Origin: an uncultured Bacteroidota bacterium
GTDB taxonomy: Bacteria; Bacteroidota; Bacteroidia; Chitinophagales; Chitinophagaceae
Direction of reading: 5' to 3'
DNA length: 64,000 nucleotides
Assembly: GCA_903877645.1 (NCBI GenBank)
Contig: CAIRES010000017.1
Location: forward strand, 1-64,000
A program made the translations under genes and the position numbers. Below the pieces are notes generated by a model, which saw nothing but the letters and a program-made list of their open reading frames with translations, did not search any database and was not told the origin of the DNA. This document shows, piece after piece, positions 43,981 through 53,428 of the stretch; the stretch's first letter is position 1; each line of letters begins with the position of its first letter.

Positions 43981-45243
43981 TTGAGAATATTCATTTATTT
44001 AGCCGCCATTTTACTGTGGCTATTTTCATCAATTACTGTTTATGGCCAGTTGGATGGTATTCCTATCCCGCAGCCGGAGGCTTCTGTAGATACTGTTGTA
44101 AAAAAAATAAGCCCTGATACCACCGATTACCGCGCGCAGATGGATGTGGTGGATGTATTTCATAAGCTGTTTCATAACGGAGTCGCTAACCGGGTGGATA
44201 CGGGAGAAGTGAAGTCGAAGAAGTTGCGTATTGCGGCGGTGCCAGCCGCCGGGTATACCTTACAAACAGATTTTGCAGCGATATTAAGCGCAAATGGCGC
44301 TTTTTATGTGAATAAAGAGGCCAATCAATCAACCATTCTTACCAGTTTCACATATACAGCAAGGAACCAGATCATACTGCCTGTGCAAACGAACATATGG
44401 ACTGTGGGTAATAAGTACAATATAGTGGTAGACTGGCGTTACTTATATTTTCCATCGTACACATACGGGTTGGGTGGGTATACCAAAAGCACAGATGGAT
44501 ATATCATTGACTACTCAACAATACACCTGCACCAGGCGTTGCTACGGCAACTGGCTGAAGATATGTATGCCGGTATAGGCTACAATATGGATTACTACTG
44601 GAATATTAAAGAAGTAAACCCACCGGGTAATAAAGTCACTGACTTTGAGAATTACGGCTTTTCCAATACGGAATTTGCATCGGGCTTCACGTTTAATTTT
44701 TTGTACGATACCCGAAAAAACTCCCTTAACCCGCAAAAAGGAAATTTTGTCAACGTGATCTACCGACCTAACCTGACGATCTTTGGTAATACCGCATCAT
44801 GGCGCTCCCTGGTGGTAGACCTGAGAAAATATATACCCTTCCCGGCAAGCTCGCATAATGTGCTGGCCTTCTGGAGCTACGAATGGCTGACCATAGATGG
44901 CAAGGCGCCCTACCTGATGCTGCCTAATACAGGTGGCGACCCATACAGTAATACGGGCAGGGGCTATATACAGGGCAGGTTCAGGGGCAATAATATGGCC
45001 TACATAGAAGGTGAATACCGTTTCGGGATCACGAATAACGGGCTGCTGGGCGGCGTAGTGTTTGCCAATGCACAATCATTTACAGAGACCACATCCAACC
45101 AGTTTGAAACAATAGCCCCCGGGTGGGGTGCAGGGCTCAGGTTGCGGCTCAATAAGTTTTCGAGATGCAGTGTGGCGCTCGATTATGGTTTTGGGATCAA
45201 TGGTTCCAGTGGCCTTTTTGTGAACCTCGGAGAGGTTTTTTAA
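43981..45243 (+). CDS. BamA/TamA-like outer-membrane barrel protein
   Basis: A 420-residue protein with a signal peptide ending near residue 22 (VYGQ) and no clear POTRA domains. The body is a 16-strand-type barrel of the Omp85 surface-antigen kind: a GNFVNVIYRPNLTIFG strand, then RGYIQGRFRGNNMAYIEGEY, which resembles the conserved (V)RGY..GRF motif of Omp85 lid loop L6, and a terminal strand ending in F. The start is TTG; no ATG lies in the signal region. It is followed after 10 nt by the TIGR02757 gene. Confidence 0.75.
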   Translation: MRIFIYLAAILLWLFSSITVYGQLDGIPIPQPEASVDTVVKKISPDTTDYRAQMDVVDVFHKLFHNGVANRVDTGEVKSKKLRIAAVPAAGYTLQTDFAAILSANGAFYVNKEANQSTILTSFTYTARNQIILPVQTNIWTVGNKYNIVVDWRYLYFPSYTYGLGGYTKSTDGYIIDYSTIHLHQALLRQLAEDMYAGIGYNMDYYWNIKEVNPPGNKVTDFENYGFSNTEFASGFTFNFLYDTRKNSLNPQKGNFVNVIYRPNLTIFGNTASWRSLVVDLRKYIPFPASSHNVLAFWSYEWLTIDGKAPYLMLPNTGGDPYSNTGRGYIQGRFRGNNMAYIEGEYRFGITNNGLLGGVVFANAQSFTETTSNQFETIAPGWGAGLRLRLNKFSRCSVALDYGFGINGSSGLFVNLGEVF

Positions 45244-45253
45244 ATAGCACATT

Positions 45254-46018
45254 TTGGAAGATCTGAAAAAATTTCTTGACTCAAAATTGTTAACGTATAA
45301 CAAACCGGCCTTTATAGTAGGGGACCCGGTAGTCATTCCACACTCATTTACACTAAAGCAAGACATAGAGATAGCCGGATTGTTTGCTGCGGTATTGGCA
45401 TGGGGCAACCGTGCAACTATTATAAACAATTGCAGGAAGCTGATCCACCTGATGGGGGATGCCCCACATGATTTTATACTGAACCATAGAGAAAGTGACC
45501 TGAAGCCGTTCATCCATTTTGTACACCGTACATTCAATGCCACCGACCTCCTCTATTTCATTTCATTCCTACAGCATCATTACCGCGAATACTCATCATT
45601 AGAAGATGCGTTCGTGCCCGGTAAACAATACAAAGAAGACAATGTAGAACAAGCCCTCATTCATTTTCATGACTATTTCTTTTCGATAGAGCATCCTGCG
45701 AGAACAAGGAAGCATATTGCCACCCCCGTGCGCAATTCAGCCTGTAAACGCATTAATATGTACCTGAGGTGGATGGTGCGTAAGGACAAGAGCGGCGTGG
45801 ATTTCGGGATATGGAAGAAAATAAAGCCCGGCCAGCTCGTATGCCCGCTGGATGTGCATGTGGCCAGGGTAGCGGAGCGGCTGGGGCTGATAGACAATAT
45901 CAAATCGAACTGGACGAATGCACTGGTACTTACCGAGCGGCTTAAAGAGCTGAACCCGGCCGACCCTGCTGTATACGATTATGCTCTTTTCGGGTTGGGG
46001 GCAGAGGAGCGTTTTTAA
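45254..46018 (+). CDS. TIGR02757 family protein
   Basis: A 254-residue protein matching TIGR02757, a conserved Bacteroidota family without known function. Its C-terminal portion resembles helix-hairpin-helix glycosylase-like folds (CPLDVHVARVAERLGLI, then LKELNPADPAVYDYALFGLG), and an AVLAWGNRATII stretch lies in the N-terminal third. It begins with TTG, 10 nt after the barrel protein, so the two are probably co-transcribed. A DNA or RNA-related role is speculation from the fold. Confidence 0.75.
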   Translation: MEDLKKFLDSKLLTYNKPAFIVGDPVVIPHSFTLKQDIEIAGLFAAVLAWGNRATIINNCRKLIHLMGDAPHDFILNHRESDLKPFIHFVHRTFNATDLLYFISFLQHHYREYSSLEDAFVPGKQYKEDNVEQALIHFHDYFFSIEHPARTRKHIATPVRNSACKRINMYLRWMVRKDKSGVDFGIWKKIKPGQLVCPLDVHVARVAERLGLIDNIKSNWTNALVLTERLKELNPADPAVYDYALFGLGAEERF

Positions 46019-46069
46019 CACAGCATACTGTAATACAAAACCGATAAAGCGATTTAGATAGGTTTTATC

Positions 46070-46077
46070 TATTTTTG
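46070..46077 (+). promoter_or_regulatory. -7 promoter element near glyS
   Basis: TATTTTTG with only 7 nt between the element and the glyS ATG, suggesting a very short or absent leader. Confidence 0.55.
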
Positions 46078-46084
46078 CGGCACT

Positions 46085-47518
46085 ATGGCAAATGAAAGTA
46101 AGCTGCAAAACATTATTGGACATTGTAAAGAATACGGATTTGTATTCCAATCGAGTGAGATATATGACGGCCTGAGCGCTGTGTATGACTATGGCCAACT
46201 GGGTGTGGAACTGAAGCGCAACATCCGTGACTACTGGTGGAAAAGCATGACGCAGATGCAGGACAATATAGTGGGCCTTGATGCAGCCATCTTCATGCAC
46301 CCGACAGTGTGGAAGGCCAGCGGGCATGTAGATAACTTCAGCGATCCGATGATAGACAACAAGGATAGCCAGAAGCGCTACCGTGTGGATCATTTGATAG
46401 AGGGCTATGCGGAGACCCTGGATAAAGAAAAGGGCGAAGCGATATTGGCACAAATGGACCAGTTGCTTGCTGCGAATGACTTCGTGGGATTAAAACAACT
46501 GATAGACGACTATAAAATAAGCTGTGGTGTAAGCGGTACCTGCAACTGGACAGAAGTGCGCCAGTTCAACCTGATGTTCTCTACGGAGATAGGCTCTGTG
46601 GCTGATGAAGCTAACGTGATCTACCTGCGCCCGGAGACTGCACAAGGTATTTTTGTGAACTTCCTGAATGTGCAGAAGAGCGGCCGTATGAAGATACCCT
46701 TTGGTATAGCGCAGACAGGTAAGGCATTCCGTAATGAGATCGTAGCAAGAGGATTCATATTCCGTATGCGTGAGTTTGAGCAGATGGAGATGCAGTTCTT
46801 CGTGAAGCCGGGCACACAGCAGGAGTGGTATGAACACTGGAAAGCAGCCCGTATGAAGTGGCACCTGAGCCTGGGTATACCGCAAGACAGTTATCGCTTT
46901 CATGACCATGTGAAGCTGGCGCACTATGCTGATGCGGCCTGTGATATAGAATATGATTTCGCAGGCATGGGCTTTAAAGAAGTAGAAGGTATACACAGCC
47001 GCACCGATTATGACCTGAAACAGCACCAGCAATTCAGCGGTAAGAAGCTTACGTATTTTGATACTGATATCAACCAGCATTATGTACCGTATGTGGTGGA
47101 GACATCTATAGGCCTCGACCGTACAGTGCTGATGATATTGAGTGCAGCGTATAAAGAAGAAGATCTGAGTGCAGAGGGCAAGGAAGACAGCCGTGTAGTA
47201 CTGAGCCTGCCGCCAATGCTGGCTCCGGTGAAACTGGCAGTATTGCCACTTACCAAGAAGGATGGACTGCCGGAGATAGCGAAGGAGCTGATAGACCAAT
47301 GCAGGCCATACTTCAAATGCTTTTATGAAGAGAAGGACAGCATAGGCAAGCGCTATCGCAGGCAGGATGCTATCGGTACTCCTTTCTGCATCACTATAGA
47401 TCATCAGACCAAAGAGGATCAGACAGTGACCATACGCCACAGAGACAGCATGACACAGGAGCGTATAGCACTGGCGAGTGTGAAGGATATGGTAATGGAT
47501 AAGATAAAGATGTTTTAA
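46085..47518 (+). CDS. glyS: Glycyl-tRNA synthetase, single-chain (alpha2) type
   Basis: A 477-residue class II synthetase that charges tRNA-Gly. The motif 2 region is FRNEIVARGFIFRMREFEQMEM (shown here in part as FRNEIVARGF and REFEQMEMQFFV), the motif 3 region is ETSIGLDRTVLMIL, and an anticodon-binding domain follows (about 370-477; LAPVKLAVLPLTKKDGL). This is the eukaryote/archaea-like dimeric form used by Bacteroidota rather than the GlyQS tetramer. It is followed after 20 nt by a small conserved gene. Confidence 0.95.
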   Translation: MANESKLQNIIGHCKEYGFVFQSSEIYDGLSAVYDYGQLGVELKRNIRDYWWKSMTQMQDNIVGLDAAIFMHPTVWKASGHVDNFSDPMIDNKDSQKRYRVDHLIEGYAETLDKEKGEAILAQMDQLLAANDFVGLKQLIDDYKISCGVSGTCNWTEVRQFNLMFSTEIGSVADEANVIYLRPETAQGIFVNFLNVQKSGRMKIPFGIAQTGKAFRNEIVARGFIFRMREFEQMEMQFFVKPGTQQEWYEHWKAARMKWHLSLGIPQDSYRFHDHVKLAHYADAACDIEYDFAGMGFKEVEGIHSRTDYDLKQHQQFSGKKLTYFDTDINQHYVPYVVETSIGLDRTVLMILSAAYKEEDLSAEGKEDSRVVLSLPPMLAPVKLAVLPLTKKDGLPEIAKELIDQCRPYFKCFYEEKDSIGKRYRRQDAIGTPFCITIDHQTKEDQTVTIRHRDSMTQERIALASVKDMVMDKIKMF

Positions 47519-47538
47519 TGAGGACTCATTGATCTGTA

Positions 47539-47862
47539 ATGGAAGATAATATACTCCGCGAAACATCAGTTGCATTGCAGCATGACTGGGGCTTGCAATT
47601 GCCGGATCAATTATCAGAAGAGGCGATACTTCATTTGCTGGCGCAAAAAATTATTGGTGTATTGGAGCGCGGCCCGGAAGTTTTTTTTCAACTGATGTAC
47701 CGGCTGGATGTTTCTGAGAAAAAACTGAATGAAGTAATGCTGGACCAGGATGTAGTAGCGAAAATAGCGAGGTTGGTGTATGATCGCCAGTTGCAGAAGA
47801 TACAGAGCAGGCAGGCGTTTCGAGAGAGTAAAGATGATAATGACCCTGAACTAAAATGGTGA
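47539..47862 (+). CDS. Small conserved helical protein downstream of glyS
   Basis: A 107-residue mostly helical, acidic protein (LSEEAILHLLAQKIIGVLER, then QLMYRLDVSEKKLNEVM). No signal peptide or motif identifies its role. The 20-nt spacing and shared terminator suggest co-transcription with glyS. Its stop codon lies within the stem of the terminator hairpin. Confidence 0.65.
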   Translation: MEDNILRETSVALQHDWGLQLPDQLSEEAILHLLAQKIIGVLERGPEVFFQLMYRLDVSEKKLNEVMLDQDVVAKIARLVYDRQLQKIQSRQAFRESKDDNDPELKW

Positions 47863-47882
47863 TGCTATTGCATCACCATTTT
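47853..47882 (+). terminator. Terminator of the glyS operon, overlapping the last codons
   Basis: A perfect 13-bp stem (AAAATGGTGATGC / GCATCACCATTTT) with a TATT loop. The left arm contains the final codons and stop of the 107-residue gene. The arm sequence also gives A/T runs on both sides, so it can act in both directions. Confidence 0.88.
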
Positions 47883-47907
47883 AGTTTTATTAACCCACCA
47901 GGCAGAA

Positions 47908-48387
47908 TTAATTCTGAGTGTAATAGTATTTGAAATAAACAGTAACGATATCTCCGTTGATCACTACAGCAGAAGGAGTAGTTGGCAGTATGGCCGCATT
48001 AGGCAATAGGTTTAATTGCTGAAAGCCAGTAGAGTTCAATTGATAAGCCTGGTCAAAAGTATAAGTGCCGTTTGAGTTGGTGAACAGCGCAACCTGGTCT
48101 GGCTGGTTGTTCTGTAAGTCTGTCATGCTAAACGTCATCACCAATGTTGTATTATCACTAGGTAGCAATGAAAACGTAACCGCAATTGCTTCAGGGTCAG
48201 ATGAATTCGCAATGTCTGTAACACCTTCCACGCAAACACCTGCACCAACGCATACGCCACCTCGTATTTGCGGCCTTCCGAAAGTTAAACCCGAAGAATA
48301 ATTATCTGCGCGAGCCGTGCCTGCTGCACAAAGTAAAATGAGTCCGAAGAACGAAGCTTTTATTAGGGAATGTATCTGTGTTGTCAT
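47908..48387 (-). CDS. Small secreted protein, unknown function
   Basis: A 159-residue exported protein with a signal peptide ending near residue 27 (TARA). The mature part is polar and rich in beta-strands with two cysteines close together (GGVCVGAGVCVEG), which could form a disulfide. I do not recognise a family. It has its own promoter (TACTTTTG, 48409-48416) and is transcribed alone. Confidence 0.6.
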   Translation of the reverse strand: MTTQIHSLIKASFFGLILLCAAGTARADNYSSGLTFGRPQIRGGVCVGAGVCVEGVTDIANSSDPEAIAVTFSLLPSDNTTLVMTFSMTDLQNNQPDQVALFTNSNGTYTFDQAYQLNSTGFQQLNLLPNAAILPTTPSAVVINGDIVTVYFKYYYTQN

Positions 48388-48408
48388 AGTAATTCAATTT
48401 AGCCAATA

Positions 48409-48416
48409 CAAAAGTA
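48409..48416 (-). promoter_or_regulatory. -7 promoter element of the small secreted protein
   Basis: TACTTTTG on the minus strand matches TAnnTTTG, 21 nt before the ATG at 48387. Confidence 0.6.
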
Positions 48417-48580
48417 GTATATTTTCAGTATTTCGTTAAAAGATAATATGCTTAATTAAAATTTAGATATAAATATATTTTGTTTATTGCACTATTTGAT
48501 AAAGAATATGAATATTTTTTTTGTAGCTTAGCATTTCGTAAAAATTCTGATCTTTTTGCATTTAGTACTTTGTTAGAGCC

Positions 48581-50308
48581 ATGAGAATACACGCTTCCTT
48601 CAAAAATGGGTTGGCTTTATCGTCGCTGGTATTGTTTGTCCTGTTTTCTAACTATTCATTTGGCCAATCTGTAAATAATGCCGATTCTGTAATTGCTTCG
48701 GTCCAGAACCTGTCATCTGATTCGGATAAGGTGAGTACGCTATTGGATATGGTATCAAGGGCGTATTGCGAAGATTCTGTGTATAAACTTACGGTCGCCA
48801 ATGAGGCAAAGCGACTTTCTGAGCGGATAAAATGGTATCATGGTACTTACCGCGCCAATACTACAATAGGCAAGGTATACTTTGAATGTTCGCGTAATTA
48901 CCCGAAAGCGTTCCAGTTCTTTGAAAATAATGTGCAGTTAGCTGATGCAAACAGCAATAAGAATGATGAGGCGATAGCCTGGGAAACTATTGGTAAGTAC
49001 CATCAGCAATTATCAGATTATCCATCGACATTGGCAGATTTTGACAAAGCGCTGGAAATAAAGCCAAGCCCCGACGTGAAGATCGCTATTCTGGCAGACA
49101 AAGGAGTGGTGTGTAACCAGATAGGTGCTTACAACCAGGCTTTAGAGAGTTACGATGCTGCGATGAATGAAATTGAGACGCTGGAAAAAGAGAAAAAATA
49201 TAACACCATTGATGATGCCACAATGAAAATAGCACTATACATCAATAAAGGGGAGTTGAATCTTTCGAAGAATCAATTGAACCAGGGGCTGGAGATGTAT
49301 ACCAAGGCAAACGAAATGGCTAACGCCATTAAAAACAAGGAGTTTGTGGTGAGCAGCCTTATAGGTATGGGAAAAGTGTTTACCCAAAAAAATGACTACG
49401 ACAAAGCGATCACTTTTTATCACAGCGCCCTGGATAGCAGCGTTGGGCTAACGAATTTTAAGTATGAAGTACGTGTACTCAATGAGTTGGCCAACAGCTA
49501 CCTCAGTAAATGGGCGATACCCAATGCCCTGGCTTATGCAGACAGCTCGTTGAGGCTGGCAGAAGCACAGGGGTATGTAGATATGCTGTCGAAGTCGAAC
49601 GCTACGCTTGGGAATGTATATTTGAAACAGGGGAAGTATGACCTGGCCGTATTTTATTTGAAAAAGGCGCTGGAGATCGCCAGGCAAACGAGGATACCGG
49701 AAAATGAGAAAGACGCACTTTCTTTGTTAACAACAGCCTACCAGCAAAGCGGACAATGGGCAGATGCTTTTAAAACTTTGAATGATTATTACGCAGTAAA
49801 GGACAGTCTTGGAGTCATTGCCAATGAGAATGAATTTACGCGGAGGACGATGGAGAAGAATTTTAAAACGAAGCAGGTACAAGACAGTACCAACCAAGCC
49901 ATTATTTATGATAACAAGATAGGCAGGCAACATGTGTATACTTACTCGAGTTTTGTTGCTACTGTGCTAATAATGCTGCTTGCCTTTTTTATCTACCGAA
50001 ACTACAATACCCAGAAGAAATATAATGAGCTGCTATCAAAAGAAAAGGAGCGCCACCTTGCCCATATAGAAGCACAAAGCAATGTGCTGAGTGATATAGC
50101 CCATACGCAGGCGCATGATGTGCGTGGGCCGGTGGCTAGCATACTGGGCTTATTGCAACTCTTCAATCATGAAGATCCCACAGATCCCATTAATAAGGAA
50201 GTGATAGATAAGATGAGCATAGCTACTGAAAAGCTGGATAACGTGGTAAAGGAAGTAGTATACAAAGAGAACAGGCTGCGGTACAAAGACGGGCCTGATA
50301 AAAAATAA
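48581..50308 (+). CDS. TPR membrane protein with HisKA-like helix and no ATPase domain
   Basis: A 575-residue protein with a signal peptide ending near residue 29 (FGQ), seven or eight TPR-like helical repeats (about 60-415; for example YPSTLADFDKALEIKP and YDKAITFYHSALDSS), one transmembrane helix near 460-480, and a cytoplasmic tail. The tail contains a histidine phosphoacceptor-like helix (IAHTQAHDVRGPVASILGLL), but the protein ends about 60 residues later, so no HATPase domain follows. It resembles a Bacteroidota TPR sensor kinase truncated after the dimerisation helix, or a dedicated non-enzymatic partner. Confidence 0.7.
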   Translation: MRIHASFKNGLALSSLVLFVLFSNYSFGQSVNNADSVIASVQNLSSDSDKVSTLLDMVSRAYCEDSVYKLTVANEAKRLSERIKWYHGTYRANTTIGKVYFECSRNYPKAFQFFENNVQLADANSNKNDEAIAWETIGKYHQQLSDYPSTLADFDKALEIKPSPDVKIAILADKGVVCNQIGAYNQALESYDAAMNEIETLEKEKKYNTIDDATMKIALYINKGELNLSKNQLNQGLEMYTKANEMANAIKNKEFVVSSLIGMGKVFTQKNDYDKAITFYHSALDSSVGLTNFKYEVRVLNELANSYLSKWAIPNALAYADSSLRLAEAQGYVDMLSKSNATLGNVYLKQGKYDLAVFYLKKALEIARQTRIPENEKDALSLLTTAYQQSGQWADAFKTLNDYYAVKDSLGVIANENEFTRRTMEKNFKTKQVQDSTNQAIIYDNKIGRQHVYTYSSFVATVLIMLLAFFIYRNYNTQKKYNELLSKEKERHLAHIEAQSNVLSDIAHTQAHDVRGPVASILGLLQLFNHEDPTDPINKEVIDKMSIATEKLDNVVKEVVYKENRLRYKDGPDKK

Positions 50309-50359
50309 AATGCCATTCCCCGGTATAGTATATCCCTGAGCTATTTTTTGGAAAATAGT

Positions 50360-52225
50360 ATGAACAACAAAAAAAAAATCCAGGGCATTGATGGTGCGCC
50401 AACACCCAATGCCGGTTCATTTCTGATGTTTCGCAAGCCTTTGCTGTTACTGCTCATTATTTCTTTTCTTGTTTATGTAAATACCCTCAACAACGGTTAT
50501 GCACTGGATGACCTGGGGGTGATCAAAGAGAATGCTTATGTGGCAGAAGGGATGAAGGGCATGCCCACTATCCTTACCTCCCCATACCTTAAAGGATTCA
50601 GGATAAATAATGACGCTACTGCCACAAATGACCTGTACCGGCCTTTGCCGCTGGTATGCTTTGCGATAGAAAGACAAATATGGGGCGATTGGCCCGCAGG
50701 CAACCACCTGATCAATATTCTTTTGTTTGCTGCCTGCGTGGCATTGTTGTTTTTATTTCTTGATGCCCTTTTTGATGGCAAAAAAAGAAGCGTGGTATTT
50801 ATTGCTTCTTTGCTGTTTGCAGTACATCCTATACATACAGAGGTGGTGGCCAATATTAAAAGCAGGGATGAGCTGCTGTGTTTCTTTTTTGCATTCTCGG
50901 CTTTGTTTCTTTTTTTGAAATATGCATTATCCGGTAAGGTATGGCCCCTATTGGCTGGCACTATCTGTTTGTTCCTGTCTTTGTTGTCGAAGGAGACGTC
51001 TATCACTTTTGTGCTTATAGTGCCGTTGGTTTTTTTCTTTTACAGGAATGAAAATAAAAAAAGAAGTCTTTACTTGTCGCTGGTCACAATAGTCATATCG
51101 CTGATATTCATCTGTCTGCGGCAGTGGGTGCTGAAGATGAACCATGCGGAGAGTACAGGTGATCCGGGATTTATAGACAATATGCTTGTTGGTGCGCCGT
51201 CAATACCCTCTCGAATAGCTACGGCAATAATGATGCTGGGCTATTATGTGCGGCTGCTGTTTGTGCCTTACCCGCTGGTATGCGATTACGGATACAAGAC
51301 GTTTGATTTTGTTGGTTTTGGGAATGTGTGGGTGCTATTGTCCGTGTTACTATATGTAGGCTTCGCAATAGTGGGAATAGTGCGGCTCATAAAAAAGCGA
51401 AAAGACCTGTATGCACTGGCCATATTATTTTTCCTGCTCACTATCGCATTGTTCTCTAACCTGTTTATGCTCATTGGGTCTACAATGGCTGAGCGGTTTT
51501 TGTTCTTTCCCTCGGTAGGTTTTTGTTTGTTTATTTCATTGCTGCTGCATCATTGGCTTGCGAGGGGCGAAAGCAACATGCTTTCAAAAAAGATGTGGTG
51601 GGTGCTTGCGCCTGTGCTGATTGTATTTGGGGGTCTTGCGATACAGCGCAATTCGGAATGGAAAGATAATTACACGCTTTTTAAAGCTGATGCAGCAAAG
51701 TTTCCTCATAATGCCCGGTTGCTGCAATCACTCGGATATGAGGAAACAACAGATGGTGTAGCCGAAGAAACAGATCCGAAGGAAAAAGAACATATTATGC
51801 AGGAAGGTATCGGGCATCTGGAGCGTTCAATATCTATTTATCCGGGTAACAGTAGCGCACACAATTACCTTGGCAACTTGTTTGCAAAATTGCAGCGATA
51901 TGATTCTGCTGAAACCCATTTGAAACAGGCGGTAGTACTTGCGCCTCAAAACCCGGTAGCTATTGGCGACCTTGGTGGCATATACTTTTCACAACAGCAA
52001 TATGCTAAAAGTGCAGCGCTCTGTAAACGTGCACTGGTGATCAGTCCTGATAATGTGACGATAATGAATAATCTCGCTATGAGTTATTTACAGATGCGTG
52101 TTTTTGATACCGCGATATATTTTTCTCAAAAGGCGGTTGAAAAAGACCCGGCAGATCAACTGGCACTTTCCATCATTGCGGCGGCAAAAAAGGAGCTTGC
52201 AAAGGATAGCGCAAGCAAAAAATAG
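50360..52225 (+). CDS. TPR-containing multi-pass membrane protein (TMTC/PMT-like)
   Basis: About 621 residues. It has about ten transmembrane helices in the first 430 residues, with the acidic loop motif NGYALDDLGVIKENAYV after the first helix and a segment around NDLYRPLPLVCFAIERQIWG, as in the PMT/TMTC O-mannosyltransferase-like superfamily. Four TPR-like repeats follow at the C-terminus (SAHNYLGNLFAKLQRYDSAE, PVAIGDLGGIYFSQQQYAKS). It is a candidate protein glycosyltransferase, but the substrate is unknown. A TTG at 50348 would add four residues; the ATG was chosen. Confidence 0.7.
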   Translation: MNNKKKIQGIDGAPTPNAGSFLMFRKPLLLLLIISFLVYVNTLNNGYALDDLGVIKENAYVAEGMKGMPTILTSPYLKGFRINNDATATNDLYRPLPLVCFAIERQIWGDWPAGNHLINILLFAACVALLFLFLDALFDGKKRSVVFIASLLFAVHPIHTEVVANIKSRDELLCFFFAFSALFLFLKYALSGKVWPLLAGTICLFLSLLSKETSITFVLIVPLVFFFYRNENKKRSLYLSLVTIVISLIFICLRQWVLKMNHAESTGDPGFIDNMLVGAPSIPSRIATAIMMLGYYVRLLFVPYPLVCDYGYKTFDFVGFGNVWVLLSVLLYVGFAIVGIVRLIKKRKDLYALAILFFLLTIALFSNLFMLIGSTMAERFLFFPSVGFCLFISLLLHHWLARGESNMLSKKMWWVLAPVLIVFGGLAIQRNSEWKDNYTLFKADAAKFPHNARLLQSLGYEETTDGVAEETDPKEKEHIMQEGIGHLERSISIYPGNSSAHNYLGNLFAKLQRYDSAETHLKQAVVLAPQNPVAIGDLGGIYFSQQQYAKSAALCKRALVISPDNVTIMNNLAMSYLQMRVFDTAIYFSQKAVEKDPADQLALSIIAAAKKELAKDSASKK

Positions 52226-52336
52226 CTACTGCTCAATAAGTTGGCTCGATATTTTACATTTTAGATGGGGTAAAATCCCGTTTCGGCAGGTAGCCGAAAC
52301 AATTTTCTCATTATAGCCGTATATTAGAGTATCAGC

Positions 52337-53428
52337 ATGGGTAAAATAATAGCAATAGCAACAGAGGTACCCGAATATAAGCATGGCCAGGCCGGATTGC
52401 TGGCTTTCATGGAGGGTGCTTACGGGGCAGATGAAAAACAGCGGAGGATATTGAAATACCTGTATGATCACAGCGGGATAGATACCCGTTATTCGGTGAT
52501 ACACGATTTTACGCTGCCTGTTGATGAATGGCAGTTCTTTCCGAAGTCGAAGGATCTGGAGCCTTTCCCCAATTTGGAGCACAGGATGCAATGGTTCAAT
52601 AAATATGCGCTGCCACTCACACTCCGCGCGGCTGAGAAATGTATAGAAGGCGTCATCAACAAAGACCAGATCACACACCTGATCACTGTAAGTTGTACAG
52701 GTATGAGTGCTCCTGGCTTGGAGCTTCAGTTGATGGAGGCTATGGGGCTGGCTACTGACACTACCCGTACTGCTATCAATTTCATAGGCTGCTATGCGGC
52801 CGTGCATGGCCTTAAAATGGCTAATGACATTGCAAATGCCAACCCTAAAGCGCATGTGCTGGTGGTATGCACGGAGCTGTGCTCCCTTCATTTTCAAAAA
52901 ACATTCACTGAAGACACTATTGTAGCTCCATTGCTGTTTGGTGACGGTTCGGCAGCGGTGTTGGTAACCAGCGACCTGGCGATACAACCGGGGCTGAGAC
53001 TCGACAGTTTTTACTCCGAAGTGCTGAAAGATGCGCAGAATAGTATGACGTGGAATTTGTCGTCTACGGGTTTTGTGATGACATTGGCGGGCGATGTGCC
53101 GGATATCTTCAGGGCCGATATAGGTAAGATGAAAGACAGGGCGCTACACAAAGCAGGTTGCGCGCATAACGATATCAGGTACTGGTGCATTCATCCCGGC
53201 GGCAAGCGCATACTCGATGCGCTGGGTAAGGGATTAGGAATAGATGAAGAAGATATGGCTGCCTCGCGTAAGGTGCTGAAGCACTACGGGAATATGTCGT
53301 CGTGTACGGTATTGTTTGTGCTTAAGGAAATGTGGCCTTACCTTATTGAGGATAAGGGGGAGAAAGTATTTGCGGCGGCTTTTGGCCCGGGCCTGACCAT
53401 GGAAAGTGTGACAATGACCGTGGAATGA
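52337..53428 (+). CDS. Type III polyketide synthase
   Basis: A 363-residue chalcone-synthase-type ketosynthase that extends an acyl-CoA starter with malonyl-CoA. The catalytic triad is complete: C120 in SCTGMSAPG, H286 in CIHPGGKRI and N319 in HYGNMSSCT. The C-terminal GPGLTMESV loop is also present. It overlaps the methyltransferase gene by 4 nt, and a flavoprotein gene follows. The order synthase, methyltransferase, flavoprotein is that of the srsABC cassette of Streptomyces griseus, which makes alkylresorcinol-derived phenolic lipids; a similar product is inferred. Confidence 0.9.
   Translation: MGKIIAIATEVPEYKHGQAGLLAFMEGAYGADEKQRRILKYLYDHSGIDTRYSVIHDFTLPVDEWQFFPKSKDLEPFPNLEHRMQWFNKYALPLTLRAAEKCIEGVINKDQITHLITVSCTGMSAPGLELQLMEAMGLATDTTRTAINFIGCYAAVHGLKMANDIANANPKAHVLVVCTELCSLHFQKTFTEDTIVAPLLFGDGSAAVLVTSDLAIQPGLRLDSFYSEVLKDAQNSMTWNLSSTGFVMTLAGDVPDIFRADIGKMKDRALHKAGCAHNDIRYWCIHPGGKRILDALGKGLGIDEEDMAASRKVLKHYGNMSSCTVLFVLKEMWPYLIEDKGEKVFAAAFGPGLTMESVTMTVE

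Noticed and set aside
46490-47575. 361-codon open frame antisense to glyS
   Set aside because: It is the mirror of a well-supported synthetase gene, with no recognisable motif.
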